From Mycolicibacterium arenosum (GTDB lineage: Bacteria; Actinomycetota; Actinomycetes; Mycobacteriales; Mycobacteriaceae), in NCBI RefSeq assembly GCF_024320865.1, contig NZ_JANDBD010000016.1, positions 1-64,000 on the forward strand: 64,000 nt of DNA. Reading direction: 5' to 3'. The notes beneath the pieces are model-generated. The model did no database searches. It saw only the letters and a list, made by a program, of their open reading frames with translations, and was not told the origin of the DNA. The translations under genes were made by a program, and so were the position numbers. Numbering within the stretch: position 1 is the stretch's first letter; each line of letters begins with the position of its first letter. Below, in pieces: positions 1 to 8,918 of the stretch.

Positions 1-117
1 GTGGGGCCAACATTGGTGACGACACACCGCGCCCACCCGGACGGACACGATCACCACCCCGGTGGGGCCAAAATTCGTGAAGAACTACGACCGAAGTGGG
101 GCCAAGTCAGGTGACCA
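1..117 (+). repeat. Three ~20-bp direct repeats at the left edge (IS21-like end?)
   Basis: GTGGGGCCAA followed by a variable triplet-like stretch and GTGA occurs at 1-22, 62-83 and 96-117, always in the same orientation, 61 and 34 bases apart. Several short terminal repeats of this kind are typical of the ends of IS21-family elements, recalled here from actinobacterial examples. No transposase lies inside the window, so the element would have to be to the left. The third copy overlaps the possible GTG starts of the next gene, so the N-terminus of that gene may have been rewritten by the insertion. The repeats are seen directly; the IS assignment is inference. Confidence 0.5.
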
Positions 118-2195
118 CACTCAACGACGCTGAGCGAAGGATTGACTCGATCGATGCTGATGCTCACAACCAACTAGCGTCTGTACCAAACCGGAGCCCT
201 CAAGCCATCGGCATCATCACCAGCGCAGCAACATTGGCGCGCGGCACAGCCGTAGGTGCTGCCGAGGAGATCACCGCGCTATCTGGGCACTTCGGGCAAC
301 GATTTGGCCCAGTCCCGGAGAGCCCTCCCAGCAGCGACCCCGAGAGTCGCGAAGACTCCGATCGGTCGACCGATAAACGAACTGACGAAACACCTGAGCC
401 GCCCCACGGAACGTCCGATGAAAGCGGTGGAACTCAACATCGTGCATCCACGCCGGACGCACCAGAGCCTAGTTCTGCGTCTGGTAATACGGTGCCGCGG
501 GTGAGCCCTGGGCAACCCCTTGCTCCGCCGTCAAGTTCGCTTGTGCCCTCTTCACCCAGTCCAGACAGAGGTCCAACCTCAGCACTCGGAGGGATTGGCA
601 GCGGCGGAGGTGGATTCGGCGGGGGAGCTTCATCGCTGTCGTCTTCAGGGGCGTCGCCCGGAGGACTCGGCGGCCTAGGGTCAGGGCTACTGGGTTCTGG
701 ACCTGCTGGAGGCGCAGCGTCGACCGCAAGTCCGGCAACTTCATCAGCGTCATCACCGGCCGCCGCGTTCTCGCGAGCGCTGCCGGTAGTTCCGCCTACG
801 TCGTTCGTTTCCGGGGCCAATGCAGCGTCCTCGCCTGCGACGGTAGCTGCGCCGCCGCCGGTAAACGCGTCGGCAGCTCCGCTCATGTCGGCGCCTAGTG
901 GCGTGTCGCATTCACCTGTTGCGGCTGCCCCGAATGTCGTTAATCCGCAGTCTATTTCGGGACTTTATGGGGGCGGTTCCGGTGCGCCCGCTCAGGCTTT
1001 CGGGGCTCCTGGAGCGCTGTTACCTCCAGGACCAATGGGTCCACCACCTGCGGTTCCCACTGCAAGCGCGGCGGCTGCTTCGGTTGGTGGTCCTGCGGCG
1101 GCGATGACGCCTGCTGCCGCCTCGGTGGCGGCGGCAACCGCGGTGGCGACGCCGGTGGCGACGTTGCCGTCGCGGGTAGCGGCCGCGGCGGCGCGTGATT
1201 TTGAGCGCCTGCGAAATGAGTCGAGTGATCTTCAGATGGTGAAACGACTGGCGTGGCAACTGCTGGCCGCTAGCGAATCGGGCCGCTCATTCGCGTTGTG
1301 GGCGGTCGGAGTGATGTATTCGGCCACGGGGGAACGCCAGGTGGTGGCGGTGAGCCATCACGGCGCAGGCTATGTGCCGCCAGGAATCGCCGTACCCACG
1401 GATCTGCGAATGGCCTGGGCTGATCCCATCATCAGCGACTCCTTCCGCCAACGCTGGACCGGAAATCTGGACCCGGCAGCCACGCTGGTCGCCTACGCCG
1501 AACTCAAAGCTGGCGAGTCTGCGGCATGGCGTCTAGGCGCGGCCGCGACAACGTGGGCCGAGGTCAACGCATTGATGACGGCAGCGCAGCGCTGGGGTAC
1601 GGAATGGGCCGCCTGTTCAGGGATGAACATGCCCGGCGGCATCGAGAAGCAAGCACTGACGGTCGGAGCCGAGACCACGCACCGGTTGGCGGGTGAGTTT
1701 CCCGTGCTGGCCAATCGGGTCGCGGAACTGAAGCCTAGGGGGTTGGACCAGCGTGCCGCCAAACTGATCACCGACGCCTTGGTTTCTGAGGCCCGCCTCG
1801 TAGTCGTCACGTCCAGCACGATGCCGGGAGAGTCCCGGTTGCCCGCCAACTTCGACAATGTGTGGCCGGCCGCGGCCGAGAGCACCGTCTCGGCGGCTGA
1901 GCGCGCGCGATTCGCTGAGGCGGTGCAGCAGCAGTGGCTCAGCGTTGGTATCGCCCAGCCCGGATGGGATCAAGAACGCTCAGCCAGCATCGACACCGAA
2001 TACCGCGGCCAATGGCTGATCTCCCGCGCATTAGAGGCCGTACTCGGTTGGATCGCGGACCCCGGCACTGATGGCAAGCCCGCTGAGCTGCCGATGGCCG
2101 ACATTGTGTATGCCGCTGCTCACGCACACCTCGACGGACGCGGAACCGGCTGGATCACTGACCTTTTCGTCCAAGCAGAGCGACACCGACTATGA
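96..2195 (+). CDS. Rv3899c-like protein, Pro/Ala/Ser-rich N-terminus with DUF5632/DUF5631-type C-terminal region
   Basis: Protein of about 695 residues. Residues ~1-80 are helical. Residues ~80-370 are a low-complexity Gly/Ser/Pro/Ala region with a glycine-rich patch near 165-210. The folded C-terminal part (~370-699) resembles the DUF5632/DUF5631 region of mycobacterial Rv3899c-like proteins found near type VII secretion loci and on ESX-bearing conjugative plasmids; this match is from memory of the family. Two in-frame GTG starts are possible (96 and 111), both inside a direct repeat that may be an IS end, so the true N-terminus is uncertain. It is followed directly by another same-strand gene and then by a relaxase, consistent with a role in plasmid-type transfer. 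No enzymatic motif is visible. Confidence 0.6.
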   Translation: MGPSQVTTLNDAERRIDSIDADAHNQLASVPNRSPQAIGIITSAATLARGTAVGAAEEITALSGHFGQRFGPVPESPPSSDPESREDSDRSTDKRTDETPEPPHGTSDESGGTQHRASTPDAPEPSSASGNTVPRVSPGQPLAPPSSSLVPSSPSPDRGPTSALGGIGSGGGGFGGGASSLSSSGASPGGLGGLGSGLLGSGPAGGAASTASPATSSASSPAAAFSRALPVVPPTSFVSGANAASSPATVAAPPPVNASAAPLMSAPSGVSHSPVAAAPNVVNPQSISGLYGGGSGAPAQAFGAPGALLPPGPMGPPPAVPTASAAAASVGGPAAAMTPAAASVAAATAVATPVATLPSRVAAAAARDFERLRNESSDLQMVKRLAWQLLAASESGRSFALWAVGVMYSATGERQVVAVSHHGAGYVPPGIAVPTDLRMAWADPIISDSFRQRWTGNLDPAATLVAYAELKAGESAAWRLGAAATTWAEVNALMTAAQRWGTEWAACSGMNMPGGIEKQALTVGAETTHRLAGEFPVLANRVAELKPRGLDQRAAKLITDALVSEARLVVVTSSTMPGESRLPANFDNVWPAAAESTVSAAERARFAEAVQQQWLSVGIAQPGWDQERSASIDTEYRGQWLISRALEAVLGWIADPGTDGKPAELPMADIVYAAAHAHLDGRGTGWITDLFVQAERHRL

Positions 2196-2211
2196 GTGCG
2201 GAGGGCCTGGT

Positions 2212-2904
2212 GTGATCCCGAGAGTAACCGTGGGCGATACAGTTTTTTCGGATACGTATGCGACGTTTGCTGCAGGTCTGCTCGGCGATGTCGGTCATGG
2301 GTTGGTGAAGATCACCAGTGAACTCGACAGGGATTTGATGTGCGCCGGCCGAGGCGCGGATGACGCGCAGCGTGCCCTGGTGCAGCGTCTATTAGTCGAT
2401 GTGCCAGCGTTGATCATCGCTGCGAATTACTGCCATTGGGTTAGCGATCACGTACTCGACGAGATAGTCAGACTTCGCATTGCCGACATGCGCATCGGCG
2501 AGCAATGGGCCAACGCCTCCGGCGATGCGGACGGTGCGGCTCTTTTTCGGCTCGAACAGTACGAAACCGTGCCCGACGCGCCGCCGTGGGAGCCGCCGCC
2601 GTTCCCGACGGCGCTCCAGCAACTCCACCGTGCCCGCCGACTTGAGTGCAGCGTTGACGAAAAATTCGAAGAGATTAATGAGGACCGGCGTGCGGGGCAA
2701 CATGACCGCGTTAGTCAGGGCTTGGCCGATACGACTGAGGACTGGTATGCCCGGCGGCTGGGGAAGATTCACGAGACGCTGGCCGAGGCCAGAAGCGCAA
2801 TTGTTCGCAATCGGACGGACAAAACCGAAGTGCTCGTCCAGCACGTTGACGCGTTATCCACCTGGGCAGCTGGCGCGCAAAGCGCCGATACGGTCGATGG
2901 CTGA
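2212..2904 (+). CDS. Hypothetical helical protein
   Basis: Unrecognised 230-residue protein. I chose the GTG at 2212 because GGAGGG at 2200-2205 sits six bases upstream; the frame is open further upstream, but that part overlaps the end of the preceding gene. It is predicted mostly alpha-helical, with a Pro-rich stretch near residues 120-130 followed by a charged, probably coiled helix. No signal peptide or membrane segment is seen. The start lies 16 bases past the stop of the Rv3899c-like gene, so the two are probably co-transcribed and it may serve the same conjugation-associated system. Confidence 0.6.
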   Translation: MIPRVTVGDTVFSDTYATFAAGLLGDVGHGLVKITSELDRDLMCAGRGADDAQRALVQRLLVDVPALIIAANYCHWVSDHVLDEIVRLRIADMRIGEQWANASGDADGAALFRLEQYETVPDAPPWEPPPFPTALQQLHRARRLECSVDEKFEEINEDRRAGQHDRVSQGLADTTEDWYARRLGKIHETLAEARSAIVRNRTDKTEVLVQHVDALSTWAAGAQSADTVDG

Positions 2905-2961
2905 ACGCCCAGAAGTGGGCCGGTCTCGCCCTTGGGTGACGGCTATTTGACGCGCGATGGG

Positions 2962-3357
2962 TTATGCGGCGGTGATGGTGATGTGGAGGCGTTTCCCGCA
3001 GGCCGCGGCGAGCCGTTCCAGGGCGTCGATGCCGGGGGTGCGTGCGCCGTTTTCCCATGTGGCGACTGCAGATTGGCTGGTACCCATGGCGGCGGCGAGC
3101 TGGGTCTGGGTGAGTCCGGCCTCGGTGCGGGCGGCGTAGACCAGCTCGGCAAGGTCCATCGCGCGGCCGGCGTCGTGGTAGGCGTGCTCATAGGCCTGGC
3201 GCTGCTCGTCGGCGAGTGCGGCCTGGCGCTGGGTGCGAGCGGCTCGGTAATCAACCCCACCGCTGGAGGTGGCGACCTTCCTCGCAGCGGCGGGGACTTT
3301 CTTGGCGGCCCTCTTCGGGGCAGTGGTCTTCTTCGCGGTGGTGGTCTTGACGGTCAT
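2962..3357 (-). CDS. XRE-family antitoxin (HigA-like) with Lys/Ala-rich N-terminal tail
   Basis: 131 residues. Residues 1-40 form a lysine/alanine-rich tail. The C-terminal half is a helix-turn-helix domain of the Cro/C1 type, with the core GLTQTQLAAAMGTSQSAV. In family terms this is the antitoxin and autoregulator of a HigBA pair. Its start overlaps the stop of a degraded toxin gene (ATGA at 3354-3357), the usual toxin-first order. A perfect dyad at 3704-3721, before the dead toxin gene, is the likely operator. With the toxin inactive, the antitoxin may persist as an orphan regulator or an anti-addiction remnant. Confidence 0.8.
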   Translation of the reverse strand: MTVKTTTAKKTTAPKRAAKKVPAAARKVATSSGGVDYRAARTQRQAALADEQRQAYEHAYHDAGRAMDLAELVYAARTEAGLTQTQLAAAMGTSQSAVATWENGARTPGIDALERLAAACGKRLHITITAA

Positions 3358-3674
3358 GGCGGGTTATCCCTTCTTGGTCTGGTGGCGTCGTAGCGCTTTG
3401 CTTCCCGGGTGATTTCGTTGCGTTCGTTTTGGCGTTGTTGCCGAAGGTGGTCAGGGTGACCAGCTGGCGGTCGGGGTCGGCGGTGTAGGCGATGCGTTGG
3501 TTGACCTGTCTGCAGCGAAACCGCTACGCCCACAGTTTCTCTGAGAGATAGCGGCTATGCGGCATGCCTAGGTTGATGCCCTCGACGGTGAGCCGGTCGG
3601 AGGGCCTGAGCGGCCTGGGCGGGTTCGCTTTCAGGCAGAACGGCACACCAGCGTTCCACTTCGCCGCTGAGCAT
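3354..3674 (-). pseudogene. Degraded HigB/RelE-type toxin gene
   Basis: The strand upstream of the XRE antitoxin encodes the recognisable fold of a phage Gp49/HigB-type RNase toxin, broken into frames. An N-terminal piece starts at ATG 3672-3674 (MLSGEVERWCAVLPE). A middle piece in another frame (INLGMPHSRYLSEKLW) runs into an in-frame TAG where family members continue into the RFRCRQVNQRIAYTADPDRQ stretch. After TTF a further one-base slip is needed to read RQQRQNERNEITREAKRYD up to the stop that overlaps the antitoxin ATG. At least two frameshifts and one nonsense codon mean no functional toxin is made. Confidence 0.75.
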
Positions 3675-3703
3675 GATCCGCCCAATCATCACCTACACCC
3701 CAC

Positions 3704-3721
3704 TATATCGAACTCGATATA
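3704..3721. promoter_or_regulatory. Perfect dyad, candidate HigA operator
   Basis: TATATCGA-AC-TCGATATA is a perfect inverted repeat with 8-bp arms, and a further CGATATA half-site follows at 3731-3737. It lies just upstream of the degraded higB-like gene on the minus strand and downstream of the relaxase stop, in an AT-rich patch unlike its surroundings. Such dyads are the usual autoregulatory sites of XRE antitoxins; that binding role is inference. Confidence 0.55.
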
Positions 3722-3761
3722 TACCGTAAACGATATAGGCCTGATCGATGGGTGTGCCCTG

Positions 3762-6700
3762 TCAGTCGATGTCGATGTCGATGTCGACGCCGTGTCCGCG
3801 GTCTCGGTCTCTGCCCCGATCTCGTGTGGGTGGGGTGTTGAGGGTGCGCCAGCTGCGGGCGGCGATGGCGCGGTGTTTGTCTGCAGCGGCGGCGCGTGCG
3901 GGATCGTCGATGCCCGTTGCGGGGCGGGTATTTTCAGCCCAGGGGAGGGAGAGGCCGTCGAGGAGTCTTCGGGCACTGCCGGGCTGTCCGTTGTCGATGA
4001 GCAGGAGCCGGCCGTGTGCGGGTACTAGGGCGGTGGCCACGGCCGCGAGCGCGTCGGGATCGGCGGCCGCGGCGTCCTCGACGACGATGACCGGTCCGCG
4101 CTTATCTGGCGGGTGGACGGTGATCTGCTCTGCGAGGTGGTTGAGGCTCAGCCGGTCGGGCTGTGGTGTTGCGGAGACGCGGACGTGGTGGCGGCTGGCA
4201 TCGGTGGCCGCCGTGTGGATGGCTTCGGCGAGGTCGGGGGTGTAGCGCTCGGCCGCCACGGTGGCCACGACGTAGGGCACCGACAGCGCGACCGCGGCGG
4301 GGTCGGTGCGCGTCCGCGGGAGGGTGAGCGGGTCGGCGTTGCGCCAGGAAGCGGCCAGGACCTCGACGAGCGCACGCTCAGAGGCATGCATGCCTGCGTG
4401 CACGCCTTCACCCTGGGCGGTGGCGTGGTCGACGACGTGCCGATCGGGGAGGGCTGCGGCGCGGGACAGCGCGTCGGCCAGCCGCCACCACAGCGCCGCG
4501 GCGGGCATCTCATCGGGCAGCGGTCCTTGGCGTGCCGCGTCGGTGAGAGCCTCGCGAATGTTGTTGGCGCGGGCTGCATGTGTGAGGTGGGCGGCCAGGG
4601 TGGGCCAGTAGGCGTCGGTGCGGATGCGGGGGTCGATCTCGTCGAGAAGGTCGTTGAAACGGGTGGGGTCGGCGCCGTCGCGCTCGATGGCGTCAGTGCC
4701 GTGGCGTTGCAGGAGATCTTGGATTGCGCGGGTGGCCACCGGGTATTGGGGCGGGCCGGTGAGGCGGGTATCGGCGTCCTCGACCCCGGTGGCGGCCCGG
4801 AACACGGCGAGTTCTGCGGCAAGAGCAGTGTTGGCCGCGACCAGGGGCTGCGCCCAGCTCGGCGCGGTGTCGGTGGTCCAGGCGCGGGTCTGTTCGCGGA
4901 TCTGGTCGGCCAGCTCGGTGACAAGGCTTTCGCGGCGGCGCAGGTAGTCGCCCCATTGCGGGTCGCCGGCCAGGGGGTCGGGGATGGCGGGCAGCCAGCG
5001 CAGCGGCCCGCAGTCGCGGCCGGCGGAACCGGTGGGGTCGATGCGGTAGTCGAGTACCGCGGCCGCGTCAGCGGCATCCTCGAGGCCGCCTCGAGTGTGA
5101 GCGTTGGCCAACAGTTCGCCGGGATCAGCACCGGAGAGCGCCCGGATTGCCAGGCGACGACGCAGCACCGGCCACGCAGCGCAGGTCGAGAGATCCGGGT
5201 GGACGGATTCAGCGAGCGCGTCGAGATGATCGCGAGCCCCGATGCCGAGCTGGTGCTCGGCCGCAGTGCCGAGGGCGTCGGTGAACATGTCGGCGGCCGC
5301 GGCCAGTCTGCGGGTCGGGTCGGCGGCCTGGCGGGCGGCGGTGGTGGCCGAGACTTGGCTGCCGTCGCGGGCCACGATCCGGGACAGGACGTCCACGGCG
5401 GTGTCGGGGTGGGTGGCCTTGGGGGTCAGGATGCGGTGCGGGTCGGTTTCGGCGGTCGAGAGGTAGAGGTGGTTTTCGGCGCGCCCGCGGGTGAGGGCGA
5501 CGTAGAGCTGTTGGCGGGTCAGGTGCTCAGCACCCACGACGTGGCAGCTGTGTCCGGCGGTCGAGCCTTGGGCGCCGTTGATGGTGGCGGCGTAGCCGAG
5601 GGTGACGTGTTCGGTGACGTAATCGGCCGGCAGGGTGATCTCCCGTCCGGTGCCGCGGTGGCGAGCCCGTAGCGCCCCGTCACGGGCGACATCGAGGATG
5701 TCGAAGGTGTTGCCGTTGCGGACGTAATCAGTGCCCGAGAGGGGCAGCCAGCGTGCATTGCGACGGGTGCGGATGACGTCGCCGACGCTGGCACGGAGTT
5801 GGTCGGCAAGCACAGTTTCACGACCCGGCCGCCAGTTCGGATCAGCCTTCATGAGGGCGGCCAGACGCGCAGTGCGGGCGCGGGCGTTGAGGTCGTCGAC
5901 GATCGCGTTGGTGGGTCCCAACAGCAGGCTGTCGCGCCCGGCGTCGCGGTCGGCCAGCCACGCCGAAAACGCGGTGTCCGCGGCGGTCTGTTCGGCGCCG
6001 ACGTGAACCCGTCCGGCGTCGATGTAGAAGCCGATCCCGGCCGGATCGCCGCCACGCAGCGCCAGCGACGCCGCGGCCTCGGCGCGGGAGTGAAACCGAA
6101 CCACCTCCGAAAGCGTCAGCGCCCCGGTCTCGGTGGCGATGTCGCGCAACACCCCGCCAGCGGAGATCGACGCCAACTGGCAGTCATCAGCCACCAGACG
6201 CACACTCGCACCCTTCTCGAGTGCGTCAGCGATCGTCGCGTCCAGACCCGCGGTCGACGCCATGCCGGCCTCATCGACGATGATCAACGTGTCGGGTCCG
6301 ATGTCGTTGAACCACTGGGGTGTTCCGAACGTCGCGGCGTTGTCCGGGTCGGTGCAGTGGACGTACTTGTCGAGGGTGTCGGTGGTCGCGCCCAGGTCCT
6401 CCCCGAGCACGATCGCCGCGGCCGCGGTCGGGGCCAATCCGAGGACGTTACCGCCCGAGCCAGTCCACGCATGCGCCAGCGCGGCCATGGCTGTGGTCTT
6501 GCCCGCCCCGGCCGGGGCCAGAGCCAGCGCAACGCGGCGACCACCGAGTGCCATCTGGGCCACCAAGGCGGCCTGGCCCTCGTTGAGGGGTTTGCCGCGT
6601 GCGGCGGTATCGGCGAGCGCCAAACCCACGTCCGCGGTGGTCGCGACACGACCATCCAGCTGGTGCGCCGCGGCCAGGATGCGGGTTTCGGCGGCGAGGA

Positions 6701-8378
6701 CTTCGCGGCTGGTGTAGGTCGTCACGCCGTGGCGGCTGTAGACGCTTGAACCGTCGCGGCGACGCAATGCGACAGGCTCACACAACTCGTCGTCCTCGAT
6801 GCGGGCGTGAGGCACCGAGAACGCCTCGGAAAGTGCGGTGTCGGTGAGCTGTTCGACAAGCCCCGACACGTGTGCGACGCCTTCGGCGCGGACCATCCGC
6901 AGGGCCTCGGCGCGCACGTGGTGGGCCTGCCACGTCGCGCGTGTTTCGGCGATGGTGGCGACGATTGCGACAGCACGCGACGCCACCCATTCCGCGGTGA
7001 TTTCCGGTGTCTTCTGGGCGCGACGCGGGGCCAAAACTGTGGCCAGCATGCGGTTCAATCCATCGTGGCCGAGGACCTCGATGGCTTGGTTGCGCCAGGT
7101 GGCGCGTTGCTCGGCGAACGAGCGCGGTTCGTGCTTGGCTTCGCGCGATTCCAGCGTGGCTTGTTCGGCCAGCGCAAGGGTCTCGACAGTGGTGGGTTCG
7201 CGGCCGTGATCGTGCTGAAACTGCTTGGCCAGCTCGGCGGTGCGGGCCCTGATTGCGATACTGCGACTCGACCAGCGGGTCGTCAGCTCTGGTGCCATGC
7301 CGACGATCTCGCGCACGGGTCGTTTCCCGCGTTCGGCGGGCAGCTCTGCGAAGTCCACACTCACGCGTGGAATCAAACGGACTTCCATGCGGGTGTTGTA
7401 CATCTCCGAAAGCGTCACGGTGTTCCGGTGCAGCGGCTGGCCGTCGAGGGCGAGCCAGCGGCGCACGCCGTTGGCATCGACATGGGACACCTTGTTAGCG
7501 ATCGGCAGGTGGGTGTGCAGGTCGGGATCTCCGGCACGGGAATCGCGGTGGGTAAACGCCGCGGCGATGAGGCCTTCGGTGTCGACCTGTGCGACGCCGT
7601 TGGTGCCGGTGCGGGTGAAGGCGGCGTTGTCCTGCAGCCACTCCAGCACGTCGGCCACCGCCTCGTGGTGCGCGGCTTCGATCTGCTCGGCTATCTCCGG
7701 CGGGGCAAGCGCCCACAAGGCTGAAATCGACTTCACCGGAGAGAACGTCAGGTCATAGCCGGCGACTGCTGTGGTGCGCGCCCGAGTGGCCCGCGCGATG
7801 AACCCCGACAGCTCCCGCGCATCTGCCGGGGCGCGATCGTATTGTTCCTCGAACAGCTCGGTGGCCACCTGCGTGCGGATGCCCGCGCGCACGTCGTCAT
7901 CGATGCTCGCATTGGCCGGGACTCCGCTTTTGGTGTTGTGGGCGCGGAACGCTTGTCCGACACGACGGGTGAACTCCGAGGACTCCTCGCGCACAGCGTA
8001 TTTGCGGCCCAACTGGGTGGCCGCGATGGAGGGTCGAACACCCAACCGCGGGGACAAATGATCAGAAATCCGATCGGCGTTGGGATGCAAACCGAGCCCA
8101 AAGAGGGCCTTCATTTGAGGTTCGGTGACCGTCGAACCGTCTTCTACCGTCCACACCTGTTGGCGCACAGCATCGCTGACCTCACGGGCTCCGGTGTCGG
8201 AAAGGGCTGCCAGGCCGCGGCCCATCCAGCGGCCCGGCGATTCACCCTTGGCCGAGTAGTAGTCAGCCAGGCTGGATCGGCCCCGCTCGGTGCTGTCGGC
8301 GGCAGCGACCTGGCGCACCAGGTACAGGTATCCGTCCCCGGCGGTCAGCTTGTGCAGTGTCATCACCATGACGCGCAC
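3762..8378 (-). CDS. traI: MobF (TrwC/TraI) conjugative relaxase-helicase
   Basis: 1538-residue relaxase that would nick oriT and unwind the transferred strand. The TrwC-type N-terminus begins HKLTAGDGYLYL, with candidate catalytic Tyr residues. The three-His metal motif HRDSRAGDPDLHTH is near residues 280-295. The RecD-like helicase domain has Walker A PAGAGKTT near 620 and Walker B IIVDEAGMAS near 700. A long C-terminal region ends in an Arg/Asp repeat tail whose last residues alternate Ile and Asp. Starts at GTG 8378, ATG 8369 or ATG 8363 are possible. The length is normal for actinobacterial MobF relaxases and the frame is intact. The family indicates that this DNA was, or is, a conjugative plasmid or ICE. 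Confidence 0.93.
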   Translation of the reverse strand: MRVMVMTLHKLTAGDGYLYLVRQVAAADSTERGRSSLADYYSAKGESPGRWMGRGLAALSDTGAREVSDAVRQQVWTVEDGSTVTEPQMKALFGLGLHPNADRISDHLSPRLGVRPSIAATQLGRKYAVREESSEFTRRVGQAFRAHNTKSGVPANASIDDDVRAGIRTQVATELFEEQYDRAPADARELSGFIARATRARTTAVAGYDLTFSPVKSISALWALAPPEIAEQIEAAHHEAVADVLEWLQDNAAFTRTGTNGVAQVDTEGLIAAAFTHRDSRAGDPDLHTHLPIANKVSHVDANGVRRWLALDGQPLHRNTVTLSEMYNTRMEVRLIPRVSVDFAELPAERGKRPVREIVGMAPELTTRWSSRSIAIRARTAELAKQFQHDHGREPTTVETLALAEQATLESREAKHEPRSFAEQRATWRNQAIEVLGHDGLNRMLATVLAPRRAQKTPEITAEWVASRAVAIVATIAETRATWQAHHVRAEALRMVRAEGVAHVSGLVEQLTDTALSEAFSVPHARIEDDELCEPVALRRRDGSSVYSRHGVTTYTSREVLAAETRILAAAHQLDGRVATTADVGLALADTAARGKPLNEGQAALVAQMALGGRRVALALAPAGAGKTTAMAALAHAWTGSGGNVLGLAPTAAAAIVLGEDLGATTDTLDKYVHCTDPDNAATFGTPQWFNDIGPDTLIIVDEAGMASTAGLDATIADALEKGASVRLVADDCQLASISAGGVLRDIATETGALTLSEVVRFHSRAEAAASLALRGGDPAGIGFYIDAGRVHVGAEQTAADTAFSAWLADRDAGRDSLLLGPTNAIVDDLNARARTARLAALMKADPNWRPGRETVLADQLRASVGDVIRTRRNARWLPLSGTDYVRNGNTFDILDVARDGALRARHRGTGREITLPADYVTEHVTLGYAATINGAQGSTAGHSCHVVGAEHLTRQQLYVALTRGRAENHLYLSTAETDPHRILTPKATHPDTAVDVLSRIVARDGSQVSATTAARQAADPTRRLAAAADMFTDALGTAAEHQLGIGARDHLDALAESVHPDLSTCAAWPVLRRRLAIRALSGADPGELLANAHTRGGLEDAADAAAVLDYRIDPTGSAGRDCGPLRWLPAIPDPLAGDPQWGDYLRRRESLVTELADQIREQTRAWTTDTAPSWAQPLVAANTALAAELAVFRAATGVEDADTRLTGPPQYPVATRAIQDLLQRHGTDAIERDGADPTRFNDLLDEIDPRIRTDAYWPTLAAHLTHAARANNIREALTDAARQGPLPDEMPAAALWWRLADALSRAAALPDRHVVDHATAQGEGVHAGMHASERALVEVLAASWRNADPLTLPRTRTDPAAVALSVPYVVATVAAERYTPDLAEAIHTAATDASRHHVRVSATPQPDRLSLNHLAEQITVHPPDKRGPVIVVEDAAAADPDALAAVATALVPAHGRLLLIDNGQPGSARRLLDGLSLPWAENTRPATGIDDPARAAAADKHRAIAARSWRTLNTPPTRDRGRDRDRGHGVDIDIDID

Positions 8379-8538
8379 ACCGGCATCCGCATGCGCACGA
8401 CCGTCTCAAGTTCGGTCCCGGAAAAACCACCACCAGAGCCACCTTCAAAATCGCCGTTATCAAGTCGATTGGCGCAGGGGTCGTATTCAGTTGGGTCGAA
8501 TTCCCCAGGGCAGATTGTGGTGCCGCCCGGAAGGGCAC

Positions 8539-8570
8539 TTGCATTCCGTACCTGGGTACGGGCTTATCGT
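8539..8570 (+). promoter_or_regulatory. MerR-type mercury promoter-operator
   Basis: TTGCAT (8539-8544) and a -10 near 8565-8570 are separated by an over-long spacer of about 20 bp. The spacer contains the dyad CCGTAC-CTGG-GTACGG (8546-8561), essentially the classical mer operator. The ATG at 8577 follows the -10 by a few bases, so the transcript is probably leaderless. The MerR made from the same operon would twist this promoter open on metal binding; that is family knowledge applied to the visible motif. Confidence 0.85.
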
Positions 8571-8576
8571 CGGTGT

Positions 8577-8918
8577 ATGACGATGGATAACAGCGCAGAG
8601 TGGGTTCCGCCCTCGTGTTCGTTGCCGACTGCGGAGCGGCCACTGCGGGTCGCGGAATTCGACCGCCTGTTCAGCGATTCGGTTGTCGGGTTTGAACGGA
8701 CGGACGTGAGGACCCTGAGGGTGACCCTCGACAGGGACGCCGAAGCCGATGCGCGAAGCTTGGCCGAGCGTGAGTCCGGGTGCTGTTCGTTCTTCGACTT
8801 CGGTTTCGACACTTCGGATTCCGTGCTCACGATGTCGGTGGTGGTGCCCGAATCCCACGCCGATGTGCTCGACGCGCTGGCACGGCGGGTCGGCGCGTTG
8901 GCGGGGGCGAACCGGTGA
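8577..8918 (+). CDS. Small cytoplasmic protein of a MerR-controlled operon
   Basis: 113 residues, no signal or membrane segment. A C-terminal helical region contains ERESGCCSFFDFGF, a vicinal Cys pair that could take a soft metal. The start ATG 8577 is immediately behind the mer-type promoter. The stop overlaps the merR start by four bases (GTGA), so translation is coupled. I know no defined function; similar small proteins appear beside MerR genes in actinobacteria. A role as a metal chaperone or chelator is inference from the Cys pair and operon position. Confidence 0.7.
   Translation: MTMDNSAEWVPPSCSLPTAERPLRVAEFDRLFSDSVVGFERTDVRTLRVTLDRDAEADARSLAERESGCCSFFDFGFDTSDSVLTMSVVVPESHADVLDALARRVGALAGANR

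Noticed and set aside
4113..5672. Long plus-strand open frame of 519 codons opposite the relaxase
   Set aside because: It is antisense to a clearly conserved helicase/relaxase gene and has the Gly/Val/Arg composition of a high-GC shadow frame.
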